A DNA stretch of 64,000 nucleotides, from the NCBI RefSeq assembly GCF_020539865.1, contig NZ_JAJBQV010000003.1, positions 1 through 64,000 on the forward strand, given 5' to 3'. Shown piece after piece: positions 1-7,284 of the stretch; within the stretch, counting starts at the first letter, position 1; each line of letters begins with the position of its first letter. A program made the translations under genes and the position numbers. The DNA comes from Megasphaera elsdenii. Its GTDB lineage: Bacteria; Bacillota; Negativicutes; Veillonellales; Megasphaeraceae. The notes below the pieces were generated by a model that was given only the letters and a program-made list of their open reading frames with translations, had not been told where the DNA came from and made no database searches.

Positions 1-95
1 AATATGGGCGGTTAGCTCAGTTGGTTAGAGTATCTCGTTGACATCGAGGGGGTCGATGGTTCGAATCCATTATCGCCCACCATATCGTGCGAAAA
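1..95 (+). repeat. direct repeat copy 1 (tRNA-Val plus flanks)
   Basis: The tRNA gene and short flanks on both sides (AATAT before, CATAtcGTGcGAAAA after) recur at 629-723 with few changes. The pair encloses the MerR gene, so this is a segmental duplication. Confidence 0.7.
6..82 (+). tRNA. tRNA-Val (anticodon GAC), copy 1
   Basis: The cloverleaf folds completely. The acceptor stem pairs 6-12 with 72-78, the anticodon loop has GAC at 40-42, the T-loop reads GGTTCGAATCC, and CCA is encoded at 80-82. It reads valine codons GTC/GTT. It differs from the second copy at 634-710 only at base 73 (T here, C there), which gives a G-U acceptor pair. The promoter lies before the window. Confidence 0.95.
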
Positions 96-96
96 G

Positions 97-125
97 GAGC
101 TGTCTTTATAGGCAGCTCTTTTTTG
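97..125 (+). terminator. intrinsic terminator after tRNA-Val copy 1
   Basis: GAGCTGTC (97-104) pairs with GGCAGCTC (111-118), with one G-U pair, and is followed by a T tract. It ends the tRNA transcript before the opposing MerR gene. Confidence 0.85.
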
Positions 126-142
126 TAGGATGTTGACTGCTA

Positions 143-496
143 TCAGAACTTTCCTTCATCATATCGCTTGATTTTCCAGTTCAAATGCTGCAGGGCTTCC
201 TGGATGTCTTTTTGACGGCTTTCCAGATGGTTTCGTTCGTCGACTAGGATTTGACGGCGTGCTGCGCGGGTCGCATCGCCTTGCTGGAAGAGTTCCATAT
301 ATCGCGACAGGCCGTCGATGGAGACACTGGCAGCGCGCATGCACTTGATGAAGGCGATGGTATCGCAGTTTTCCTTAGTATAATCGCGGATACCATTCTT
401 ATCGCGCGGGACATTGCGGATTAGTCCTATTTTTTCGTAGTAGCGCAGCGTATCCGGCGAAAGTTGGAACTTTTCACTGACATCTTTTATTTTCAA
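143..496 (-). CDS. MerR-family transcriptional regulator
   Basis: This 117-residue protein has the family layout: an N-terminal winged helix-turn-helix (residues 1-70, with SPDTLRYYEKIGLI as the recognition and wing motif) and a C-terminal dimerisation helix. There are no paired C-terminal cysteines, so it is not an obvious metal sensor. It resembles the AdhR/YfmP-like branch that senses electrophiles or small molecules, but the inducer cannot be told from sequence. The start is TTG at 496, with AGGAGGG about 7 bases upstream. It stands alone between two tRNA-Val genes. Its own promoter has the 19-bp spacer typical of MerR-activated promoters, which suggests autoregulation. Confidence 0.9.
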   Translation of the reverse strand: MKIKDVSEKFQLSPDTLRYYEKIGLIRNVPRDKNGIRDYTKENCDTIAFIKCMRAASVSIDGLSRYMELFQQGDATRAARRQILVDERNHLESRQKDIQEALQHLNWKIKRYDEGKF

Positions 497-516
497 AGTA
501 ATCCCTCCTTGCCTTT

Positions 517-547
517 ATTATACTAGCTGGAGTGGAGTTCAAGTCAA
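517..547 (-). promoter_or_regulatory. MerR promoter with 19-bp spacer
   Basis: On the minus strand TTGACT (547-542) is separated by 19 bp from TATAAT (522-517). The spacer holds an imperfect dyad beginning CTTGAA and ending AGCTAG. MerR proteins bind and underwind such long spacers, so this is a likely autoregulatory operator. Confidence 0.7.
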
Positions 548-574
548 TAGTGTAAAAAAATAGTGAAAATAGAC

Positions 575-603
575 TTGTCAAAAGAGGAGAAGTACGTTAT
601 AAT
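575..603 (+). promoter_or_regulatory. promoter of tRNA-Val copy 2
   Basis: TTGTCA, 17-bp spacer and TATAAT, about 31 bp before the tRNA gene. A strong sigma-A type promoter. Confidence 0.85.
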
Positions 604-628
604 AAACAAGTCGCACGAAGACATACAG

Positions 629-723
629 AATATGGGCGGTTAGCTCAGTTGGTTAGAGTATCTCGTTGACATCGAGGGGGTCGATGGTTCGAATCCATTA
701 CCGCCCACCATATTGTGTGAAAA
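629..723 (+). repeat. direct repeat copy 2 (tRNA-Val plus flanks)
   Basis: Second copy of the tRNA-containing repeat at 1-95. Recombination between the two would delete the MerR gene. Confidence 0.7.
634..710 (+). tRNA. tRNA-Val (anticodon GAC), copy 2
   Basis: Same 77-nt cloverleaf as the first copy, with GAC at 668-670 and encoded CCA at 708-710. The acceptor stem here has a G-C pair where copy 1 has G-U. It has its own strong promoter (575-603) and terminator (728-758). Confidence 0.95.
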
Positions 724-727
724 AAAA

Positions 728-758
728 GGCGTTGTCCTATGAAGGCAGCGCCTTTTTT
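728..758 (+). terminator. intrinsic terminator after tRNA-Val copy 2
   Basis: GGCGTTGTC (728-736) pairs with GGCAGCGCC (744-752), with two wobble pairs, followed by six T. Confidence 0.85.
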
Positions 759-834
759 AGTATCATATATATCTATTCTTAAAAGTTATTGGTAAAAGTT
801 TCACAAATGTAGTATCCTGTACATGTGATTCGGG

Positions 835-863
835 TTGGACGGAATCTTTTGGATCCGTACCAT
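835..863 (+). promoter_or_regulatory. candidate promoter of the DUF2520-panB unit
   Basis: TTGGAC, 17 bp, TACCAT. The match is moderate. It would give a leader of about 125 nt ending in the hairpin at 952-983. Confidence 0.4.
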
Positions 864-951
864 ATAACGTCTGAACCATTTATCTATCATAATTTTATAG
901 CATATCGCTTGGATCGAAAGACCGGGACGAATTCTTGTAAACGTAGGCTTT

Positions 952-983
952 TTATGCGCATTCCCGGGGGAGTGCGCTTTTTT
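952..983 (+). promoter_or_regulatory. leader terminator/attenuator before the panB unit
   Basis: GCGCATTC pairs with GAGTGCGC (8 bp with one wobble) around a CCGGGG-type loop, followed by seven T, and ends only a dozen bases before the start codon at 997. With no gene upstream on this strand, it is a leader terminator. This suggests transcription attenuation by a ligand or protein not identified here. Confidence 0.6.
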
Positions 984-996
984 TGAGGGAGTTATC

Positions 997-1893
997 ATGC
1001 GTTTAGGTATTATCGGCGCCGGCAGAGTCGGCGCTTCTTTTGTATTAGCTTTTCCTTCCGATGTCGAAGGAATACTTTGTTCCACCGAAGAAAGTACTTT
1101 ACAGAAGGCTCGCCGCCTCCACGTCACTGCCTATACTGACGGCGCTGAACTCGCACGGCACTGCGATGTCCTGTTGCTGACGGTGCGCGATGATGTCTTG
1201 GCTTCTGTGAGCCAGCAACTGGCTGCATCTTTGAAAGAAGATGGCAGGCTATCCCACCGCTGTGTATTCCATTGCAGCGGAGCTATGAATCTGTCACCTC
1301 TTGAATCATTGGCGTCTTTGGGAATCCATACGGGGAGCATCCATCCGCTGCAAAGTTTTGCTGGACCGTCAATGGATCGGCTGAAGGGGATTTACATGGC
1401 TGTCGATGGGGATGAACAGGCCCGGGGAGTTGCAGAAAGAATCGTCCGTACCTTGGGAAGCACGCCTTTTTTCGTGCCTTCAGAAGAACGGATGCTCTAC
1501 CATGCAGCAGCCTGTTTCTGTTCCAATTACGTCGTGACGGCTCTGGCCTTGGCCCAACAGCTTATGCGCCGCTGGACGGCGAGTGACGATGATGCGGCAA
1601 AGGCCCTCATGCCTCTTGTCGACGGAACTTTGCAGAATGTCCGGGAACGAAATGTCTGGCAGACGGCCTTGACAGGGCCTGTGTCCCGCGGTGATGTTGG
1701 GACTATCGTCAAGCATTTGGCGGTCATGCCAGGTGAACTGATACATCCGTACTGTGCTTTTGGCCGCGCCGCTGCCGATTTAGCCTTAAAGAACGAAACG
1801 ATTACAGCACAACAGCACGACGAGCTGACAAGAATCCTTGCGATGGCAGAAGGAGTCTATTATGAACAAAAAAGTAACCAATCTGACCATTAA
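997..1893 (+). CDS. Rossmann-fold/DUF2520 oxidoreductase, candidate ketopantoate reductase
   Basis: This 298-residue protein starts with the nucleotide-binding motif GIIGAGRVG (residues 4-12), followed by a Rossmann domain and a helical DUF2520 half with the family signatures HPLQSF, YHAAACFCSNY and ALTGPVSRGD. Such proteins are 6-phosphogluconate-dehydrogenase-like NAD(P)-dependent reductases. It overlaps panB by 32 nt, so the two are translationally coupled. That context suggests it supplies the ketopantoate-to-pantoate step, as the alternative reductase PanG does in other bacteria; this role is inference. panC and panD are not in the window. The ATG at 997 has a GAGGGAG site about 7 bases upstream. 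Confidence 0.8.
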   Translation: MRLGIIGAGRVGASFVLAFPSDVEGILCSTEESTLQKARRLHVTAYTDGAELARHCDVLLLTVRDDVLASVSQQLAASLKEDGRLSHRCVFHCSGAMNLSPLESLASLGIHTGSIHPLQSFAGPSMDRLKGIYMAVDGDEQARGVAERIVRTLGSTPFFVPSEERMLYHAAACFCSNYVVTALALAQQLMRRWTASDDDAAKALMPLVDGTLQNVRERNVWQTALTGPVSRGDVGTIVKHLAVMPGELIHPYCAFGRAAADLALKNETITAQQHDELTRILAMAEGVYYEQKSNQSDH

Positions 1894-2701
1894 GAAAATG
1901 AAACAGGAAGGCACGCCGATTTCCATGATTACCGCTTATGACTACATCATGGCTCAGAATGTCGATGAAGCCGGTATCGATATGATTCTCGTCGGCGATT
2001 CCCTGGGCAATGTTGTCATGGGCCATACGTCGACCCTGCCGGTCACGATGGAAGATATGATCCACCACACGGCAGCTGTTGTCCGCGGCGTCAAACGGGC
2101 CCTGGTCGTCGGAGACATGCCTTTCATGAGTTATCAGGAAAGCACTCAGCAGGCCTTGCACAATGCTGGCCGGCTCATGAAGGAAACGGGCTGCGATGCC
2201 GTCAAGCTCGAAGGCGGCGCCAGTGTCTGCGAAGCTGTCAAAGCCATGACGACAGCCGGTATCCCTGTCGTCGGCCACATTGGCTTGACGCCGCAGTCCG
2301 TCCATCAGCTCGGCGGATTCCGTGTCCAAGGTAAGAACAGTGAAACAGCTAAGAAATTGATTGCCGATGCATTGAAACTGGAAGAGGCTGGTGCCTTTGC
2401 CATTACCTTGGAATGTGTCCCGACGGACATTGCGACGGAAATCACCAAAGCCCTGCATACGGCGGCTACCATCGGCATTGGGGCTGGCAATGGGACCGAT
2501 GGCCAGGTCTTGGTTTGCACGGATCTCCTCGGCATGAGCAATGGTTTCCGCCCGAAATTCGTCAAGACCTATGCTGACCTCCATCAGACCATCGTCGATG
2601 CCGTAGGGCAATATATCCACGACGTCAAGGACCGCAGTTTCCCTGATGAAGCCCACGGTTTCGCCGTAGATCCAGAAGTCGTCAAAGCCATGAAAGAATA
2701 G
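1862..2701 (+). CDS. panB: 3-methyl-2-oxobutanoate hydroxymethyltransferase
   Basis: PanB transfers a hydroxymethyl group from methylene-tetrahydrofolate to 2-oxoisovalerate to give ketopantoate, the first step toward pantothenate and CoA. The 279-residue product has the usual length and TIM-barrel motifs: MITAYDYIMAQ near residue 20, the Mg-binding VGDSLGNVVMGH near 45-55, and LEGG near 120. The start is the ATG at 1862, inside the end of the preceding gene, with AAGGAG at 1850-1855. An upstream in-frame ATG lacks a ribosome-binding site. A terminator follows directly. Confidence 0.96.
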   Translation: MNKKVTNLTIKKMKQEGTPISMITAYDYIMAQNVDEAGIDMILVGDSLGNVVMGHTSTLPVTMEDMIHHTAAVVRGVKRALVVGDMPFMSYQESTQQALHNAGRLMKETGCDAVKLEGGASVCEAVKAMTTAGIPVVGHIGLTPQSVHQLGGFRVQGKNSETAKKLIADALKLEEAGAFAITLECVPTDIATEITKALHTAATIGIGAGNGTDGQVLVCTDLLGMSNGFRPKFVKTYADLHQTIVDAVGQYIHDVKDRSFPDEAHGFAVDPEVVKAMKE

Positions 2702-2707
2702 GGGAAG

Positions 2708-2737
2708 GAGGCTGCCTTCAAGGGCAGCCTCTTTTTT
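2708..2737 (+). terminator. intrinsic terminator after panB
   Basis: Perfect 9-bp stem GAGGCTGCC (2708-2716) / GGCAGCCTC (2723-2731) with a 6-nt loop and six T. Confidence 0.92.
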
Positions 2738-2767
2738 ATGCCATTTATTTATATTACGAAAGCACGT

Positions 2768-2796
2768 CTGGCTATGCAGTCATGAAGCATAGCCAG
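2768..2796 (+). repeat. perfect 10-bp inverted repeat
   Basis: CTGGCTATGC (2768-2777) and GCATAGCCAG (2787-2796) are exact inverse complements around a 9-nt centre. There is no T tract. It lies 15 bp upstream of the transketolase promoter, so it may be a regulator site rather than a terminator. Confidence 0.5.
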
Positions 2797-2810
2797 ATGG
2801 TATATTCTGT

Positions 2811-2839
2811 TTGACTTGTGTATATAATCATTGTACAAT
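2811..2839 (+). promoter_or_regulatory. promoter of the transketolase genes
   Basis: TTGACT, 17 bp, TACAAT. The implied start of transcription is near 2846, which leaves a leader of about 118 nt. Confidence 0.8.
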
Positions 2840-2894
2840 AAAATCAAGAAATGGAAACGAACAAAAGAGGTCGTATGTCCGAACGCACGCGTAT

Positions 2895-2932
2895 CGCCGT
2901 CAGACATAAACGGGGGTATGCGGCGTTTTTTT
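2895..2932 (+). promoter_or_regulatory. leader hairpin with T tract before transketolase
   Basis: CGCCG (2895-2899) pairs with CGGCG (2921-2925) across a long loop and is followed by seven T, about 30 nt before the start codon. An upstream TATGTC can pair with GACATA inside the loop, so two competing folds are possible. It looks like an attenuator of unknown signal. Confidence 0.4.
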
Positions 2933-2963
2933 CTTGACGGCCTGATATAGGAGGCTATGCTTC

Positions 2964-3785
2964 ATGAAGCATGATCTACATGACGTGTGTACGCAGATAC
3001 GGCGGGATACGGTTCGGTCTATTTACCGTGCCGGTTCTGGCCATCCGGGCAGTTCACTATCAGCTGTCGAAATCATGGCCACACTTTATTTTACCGATGT
3101 CTTTACGTGTTTTCCTGACTGGCCCCATGCGCCGGAACGGGATCGTTTTGTCTTGTCCAAGGGCCATGCGGCCCCGGCTTATTACAGTATTTTGGCCCAC
3201 AAGGGGTATTTTCCCCTGGCTCTGCTCGATACGCTGCGGACTGTCGGCAGTGCCTTACAGGGTCATCCTAATTTAGAGAAACTGCCCTGTCTCGACTGTG
3301 CTGTCGGCTCTCTGGGCCAAGGTCTGTCCATTGCCAACGGCATTGCCCTGGCCTTGAAACTGCGCCATGAAACACCGGAAGTCTTCTGCCTTATCGGCGA
3401 TGGGGAGCAGCAGGAAGGCCAGATTTGGGAAGCTGCCGCTTTTGCCTCACAGCACCATTTGGACAATGTTTGTCTGATTGTCGATTGCAATGGCCTGCAG
3501 CTCGTCGATTCCTTGGTATCGATCAAGAATATGGAACCTATGGATGAAAAATGGGAAAGTTTTGGCTGGCACGTCCTCTGTGTGAATGGTCACGATACGG
3601 ATGCCCTGTACGACGCTTATGGTGCTGCCAAGGCCTATCGCGGGAAGCCAACTGTCATCCTGGCTCATACCATTAAGGGGAAGGGTGTATCATATATGGA
3701 AAATCAAGCGGAATGGCACGGTACGGCGCCAGATGAAGCCCAGTACCGCCTGGCCATGGATGAATTGACAACGGAGGTGCCGTAA
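2964..3785 (+). CDS. transketolase, N-terminal (TPP-binding) subunit
   Basis: With the following gene this forms a split transketolase that moves two-carbon ketol units in the non-oxidative pentose phosphate pathway. The 273-residue product carries the thiamine diphosphate motif: GDGEQQEGQIWEA followed by the metal-ligating Asn in VDCNGLQ. It also has AGSGHPGSSLS and SKGHAAPAYY. One-chain transketolases are about 650 residues; here the pyrimidine domain is encoded separately. The stop codon overlaps the next start by one base (TAATG), so translation is coupled. GGAGG lies 15 bases before the start. Confidence 0.93.
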   Translation: MKHDLHDVCTQIRRDTVRSIYRAGSGHPGSSLSAVEIMATLYFTDVFTCFPDWPHAPERDRFVLSKGHAAPAYYSILAHKGYFPLALLDTLRTVGSALQGHPNLEKLPCLDCAVGSLGQGLSIANGIALALKLRHETPEVFCLIGDGEQQEGQIWEAAAFASQHHLDNVCLIVDCNGLQLVDSLVSIKNMEPMDEKWESFGWHVLCVNGHDTDALYDAYGAAKAYRGKPTVILAHTIKGKGVSYMENQAEWHGTAPDEAQYRLAMDELTTEVP

Positions 3786-4720
3786 TGGAACGAGTACCGA
3801 TGCGCGACGGCTATGGAAAGGCCCTGCTGGAACTGTGCCGCCTTCACGACGATGTCCTCGTCCTCGATGCGGACGTCGCCAAATCGACGCGGACCGAATG
3901 GATTCGCCAGAAATATCCTGAAAAATATATTAATGTTGGTATATCGGAACAGGACCTGGTCGGTACGGCTGCTGGCCTGTCCCTGACGGGTTTCGTCCCT
4001 TTCCTTTCGACATACGGTGTCTTTTTGACAGGCCGGGCGTGGGGACAAATACGCAATACGGTCTGCTATAATAATCTCAACGTCAAGCTCGGCGGTGCCC
4101 ATGCCGGTATTTCTGTCGGGCCTGATGGCGCTACTCATCAGGCCTTGGAGGACATTGCCCTCATGCGGGTTATTCCCCATATGATGGTCATTACGCCGTG
4201 TGACTGGTGGGAAACATATAAGGCGACGCTGGCTGTTTATGATATAAAAGGGCCGTCTTATGTCCGCTTCGGCCGCAACCCGGCGCCGGTCGTCACCGAT
4301 AAGGATTCTCCTTTCGATCTCTATAAAGCGGCCATCTTCCGGGATGGGAGCGATGTGACCCTTTTCGCCAACGGCCTCATGGTCCATGAAGCCCTGACGG
4401 CGGCCGATGAACTGTCCCGGGAAGGCATTTCGGCCCGCGTCGTCAACATCCATACGGTAAAACCGCTGGACCTGGATACGGTCTGTACCTGTGCGGCTGA
4501 AACGGGAGCCGTCGTCGTCTGTGAAGAACATCAGATTATGGGCGGTCTGGGCGGCGCCATCTGCGAAGCCCTGGCCCAGCATTGCTGCGTCCCAGTGGAA
4601 CTCGTCGGTATCCAGGACCGCTTCGGCGAATCAGGGAAGCCAGACGCTCTCTTGAAAGCCTATAACCTGTCAGCAGCCGATGTCATCCAAGCCGTCCATA
4701 AGGTGTTGAAGAGAAAATAA
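3785..4720 (+). CDS. transketolase, C-terminal subunit
   Basis: This 311-residue protein contains the pyrimidine-binding and C-terminal transketolase domains. The catalytic Glu lies in NVGISEQDLVGTAAGL (near residue 55), and the C-terminal domain has EEHQIMGGLGGAI. It completes the enzyme begun by the preceding gene. The ATG overlaps the stop of that gene by one nucleotide, with GGAGG at 3773-3777. A palindromic repeat and bidirectional terminator follow. DXS-like synthases are also of this fold, but those are single chains. Confidence 0.93.
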   Translation: MERVPMRDGYGKALLELCRLHDDVLVLDADVAKSTRTEWIRQKYPEKYINVGISEQDLVGTAAGLSLTGFVPFLSTYGVFLTGRAWGQIRNTVCYNNLNVKLGGAHAGISVGPDGATHQALEDIALMRVIPHMMVITPCDWWETYKATLAVYDIKGPSYVRFGRNPAPVVTDKDSPFDLYKAAIFRDGSDVTLFANGLMVHEALTAADELSREGISARVVNIHTVKPLDLDTVCTCAAETGAVVVCEEHQIMGGLGGAICEALAQHCCVPVELVGIQDRFGESGKPDALLKAYNLSAADVIQAVHKVLKRK

Positions 4721-4754
4721 GCCCCACGTGGTCGCGGTCGCCCCTACTGTATAG

Positions 4755-4835
4755 TTTTTTTGTTCGTAGTTTATCGCGAGGGATTGACATTTTTAATTTC
4801 CTAGGACAAACGATAAACGACCTACGATCAACGTA
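4755..4835 (+). repeat. palindromic intergenic repeat, copy A
   Basis: About 80 bp. The arm GTTCGTAGTTTATCG (4762-4776) pairs imperfectly with the segment at 4811-4832 (CGATAAACGACC, then CTACGATCAAC). The same element occurs at 15516-15605 (same strand) and 48016-48094 (opposite strand), each joined to a terminator with an AGGCTGTC stem. No coding potential. Confidence 0.75.
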
Positions 4836-4868
4836 AAAATAGGCTGTCATACTGTGACAGCCTATTTT
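4836..4868. terminator. bidirectional terminator after transketolase
   Basis: AAAATAGGCTGTCA (4836-4849) and TGACAGCCTATTTT (4855-4868) form a perfect 14-bp stem with a 5-nt loop. The A and T tracts let it act in both directions. Confidence 0.9.
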
Positions 4869-4920
4869 ATCATGCCAAGTCCGTATAGGAATTTTCAATG
4901 TATGCAAAATCGGTAATTCG

Positions 4921-4950
4921 TTGTTCCTTTATCGTTAACTGATGTATAAT
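4921..4950 (+). promoter_or_regulatory. promoter of the pncB operon
   Basis: TTGTTC, 18 bp, TATAAT, ending 32 bp before the pncB start. Confidence 0.7.
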
Positions 4951-4981
4951 AAGAATAACTACTTTTTGGAGGCGAGTTATC

Positions 4982-6433
4982 TTGTATACGAAAGCGTTAT
5001 TGACGGACCTGTACCAGTTGACCATGATGCAGGGCTTATTTTTTGAAGGTAAGCACGAACAGCAATGCGTGTTTGACCGCTATTATCGGACCAATCCCTT
5101 TCAAGGGGGCTATACAGTCGTAGCTGGGTTGGAACATCTCATCGATTATGTACACAATATACATCTCAGTGACGACGACCTAGCCTATCTGAAGAGTACC
5201 GGTTTCTTCCAGGACGAATTCCTCGATTACTTGAAAGACCTGCGCTTTACGGGCGACATCTATGCCATGCCCGAAGGGACTGTCGCCTTTCCCCAGGAAG
5301 TGCTCCTGCGCGTCCAGACCAAGAAGGACGAAGCGTTATTGTTAGAAACATGCATGTCCATGATCATGAACCATGAAAGCCTTATTGCCACCAAGGCTCG
5401 CCGCGTCCGGACGGTGGCTGGTAAGGACAACCTCATGGAATTCGGCCTGCGCCGGGCTCAGGGGAAATCGGCCGGTGTCTACGGCGCCCGTTCGGCCATG
5501 ATCGGCGGCTTTAACGGGACTAGTAACGTCCTGGCCGGGGCTAAGTTCGGCATGCCAATTTTAGGGACGATGGCCCACAGCTGGGTTATGAGCTTCTCGT
5601 CAGAACTGGAAGCCTTTCGCGCCTATGCCCGCCAGTACCCGAACAACCTTATCCTCCTGGCCGATACGTATAATACGCTGAAACAGGGCGTTCCCGATGC
5701 CATCACGATTTTCAAGGAAATGAAGGCTGCTGGTACCTTGCCTAAGGCTTATGGTATCCGTTTAGACAGTGGTGATTTGGCTTATTTATCGAAAGAAGCG
5801 CACAAGATGTTTGTCGACGCAGGCTTCCCGGATGCCATCATTGCGGCCTCGAATGACCTCGATGAAAACCTCATTTCCGAATTGAAAGCCCAAGGCTGCG
5901 CTATCAACTCTTGGGGCGTCGGCACGAATTTGATTACAGCCAAAGACAGCCCGTCTTTAGGCGGTGTCTTTAAGCTCGTCGGCCAGTATGATGATGGTAA
6001 ATTTGTACCGAAAATCAAGATGAGCGACAATGTCGAAAAGATTTCTAATCCGGGGCTGAAGAACGTCCTGCGTATTTATGATAAAGATACGGGTAAGATG
6101 AAGGCTGACATCATCATTCTCGAAGGCGAAAGTATTGATGAATCGAAGGACCTGCTTCTCCAGAGCGACAAAGCGCCGTGGCGTTCGCGGGTCATTCCCG
6201 GTGGGACCTACTGCGTTCAGAAAATGCTCATCCCGATTTTCCAGAAAGGCGAATTGGTCTATCAGAAACCGGATCTCAAGGAAATCATGGCTTATGCCGA
6301 CCAACAGATCCAGACCTTATGGCCGGAATATCTGCGTCTGGTCAACCCAGAAGAAATGTGGGTCCAGCGCAGTGCCAAGCTGTCGGCTTTGCGCGATAAA
6401 GTATTGAAAGAAGAGTCGGCGCATTTCTTTTAG
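4982..6433 (+). CDS. pncB: nicotinate phosphoribosyltransferase
   Basis: PncB joins nicotinate and PRPP, with ATP, to form nicotinate mononucleotide in NAD salvage. The 483-residue product has the family motifs: LLTDLYQLTMMQG at the N-terminus, GFNGTSNVLAG and TMAHSWVMSF (the region holding the phosphorylated His), and RLDSGDLAYLS. The start is TTG at 4982, nine bases after GGAGG. It is first in a tight operon: 11 bp to the ADP-ribosylglycohydrolase gene, then larE and nth. Together with nadABC at 15822-18906 the cell has both de novo and salvage NAD routes. Confidence 0.96.
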   Translation: MYTKALLTDLYQLTMMQGLFFEGKHEQQCVFDRYYRTNPFQGGYTVVAGLEHLIDYVHNIHLSDDDLAYLKSTGFFQDEFLDYLKDLRFTGDIYAMPEGTVAFPQEVLLRVQTKKDEALLLETCMSMIMNHESLIATKARRVRTVAGKDNLMEFGLRRAQGKSAGVYGARSAMIGGFNGTSNVLAGAKFGMPILGTMAHSWVMSFSSELEAFRAYARQYPNNLILLADTYNTLKQGVPDAITIFKEMKAAGTLPKAYGIRLDSGDLAYLSKEAHKMFVDAGFPDAIIAASNDLDENLISELKAQGCAINSWGVGTNLITAKDSPSLGGVFKLVGQYDDGKFVPKIKMSDNVEKISNPGLKNVLRIYDKDTGKMKADIIILEGESIDESKDLLLQSDKAPWRSRVIPGGTYCVQKMLIPIFQKGELVYQKPDLKEIMAYADQQIQTLWPEYLRLVNPEEMWVQRSAKLSALRDKVLKEESAHFF

Positions 6434-6444
6434 GAGATGATTTC

Positions 6445-7284
6445 ATGAAGGGAGCGATTATCGGTGATATTGCCGGTTCCGTCTATGAATTTAATGAAAC
6501 AGCAGATTCTCTGGACTTCCCTTTATTTACCAGAGCCAGCCGTTTTACCGATGATACGGTGACGACCGTAGCCGTAGCGGCTGCCTTGATGGAAGGGAAG
6601 GCGTCTCACTACGGCTATGTTGAACCCTTGCGGCGCCAGCTCCGCTACTGGTGTCGAAAATATCCCGATGCCGGTTTTGGCGGTATGTTTCGCCGCTGGT
6701 TCCTGTCCGACAAGGCGCCGGCTTATGGCAGTTATGGAAATGGAGCGGCTATGCGCGTCAGCCCGGCTGGTTGGGTAGCCGGTTCTCTGGACGAAGCCCA
6801 GGAACTGGCTGAATTGACGGCCGTTGTCAGCCATGACCATCCGCAGGCTATCAAGGGGGTCGTCGCTGTCGCCTCGGCTATTTTTTTGGCCCGACAGGGA
6901 AAGGGAAAAGAGGCCATTGCTGCTTATATGCGGACGCATTTCTATGATTTGTCCCAGACACTGGCGCAGATACGCCCGTCTTATCGCTTTACTTGTACGA
7001 CTGACGGCAGCGTACCGGAAGCCATCGAATGTTTTCTGGAAGGGACGGACTATGAAGACACGATCCGCAAGGCCATTTGGCTCAACGGCGATACGGATAC
7101 GCAAGCGGCCATTGCCGGCAGCATCGCCGAAGCCTATTACGGCGTGCCTCCTGCCTTGTGGCAGCAGGCTTTGCCATATGTCGATGACGAAGAAATGAAA
7201 GGCGTCATCCGGCAGTTCTATGAAAAATATATTGGTTCGAGGGGGAACTCTTTTGATTTCAACAGAGACAAGCAAAAAATATGA
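6445..7284 (+). CDS. ADP-ribosylglycohydrolase family protein
   Basis: This 279-residue protein has the DraG/ARH-type signatures: IIGDIAGSVYE at 5-15, the metal-binding FTDDT at 34-38, SHDHPQAIKG near 130, and NGDTDTQAAIAGS near 215, which supplies further Mg ligands. Members cleave ADP-ribose from proteins, or free ADP-ribose derivatives, and need two Mg ions. The actual substrate is unknown. No DraT or ART toxin partner is visible. It lies between pncB and larE; its last 32 nt contain the larE start. The ATG has an AGGAGATG site formed across the pncB stop. Confidence 0.9.
   Translation: MKGAIIGDIAGSVYEFNETADSLDFPLFTRASRFTDDTVTTVAVAAALMEGKASHYGYVEPLRRQLRYWCRKYPDAGFGGMFRRWFLSDKAPAYGSYGNGAAMRVSPAGWVAGSLDEAQELAELTAVVSHDHPQAIKGVVAVASAIFLARQGKGKEAIAAYMRTHFYDLSQTLAQIRPSYRFTCTTDGSVPEAIECFLEGTDYEDTIRKAIWLNGDTDTQAAIAGSIAEAYYGVPPALWQQALPYVDDEEMKGVIRQFYEKYIGSRGNSFDFNRDKQKI

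Noticed and set aside
1..760. Integrative element at the tRNA-Val locus
   Set aside because: Only one MerR gene lies between the tRNA copies; no integrase, relaxase or atypical composition was seen.
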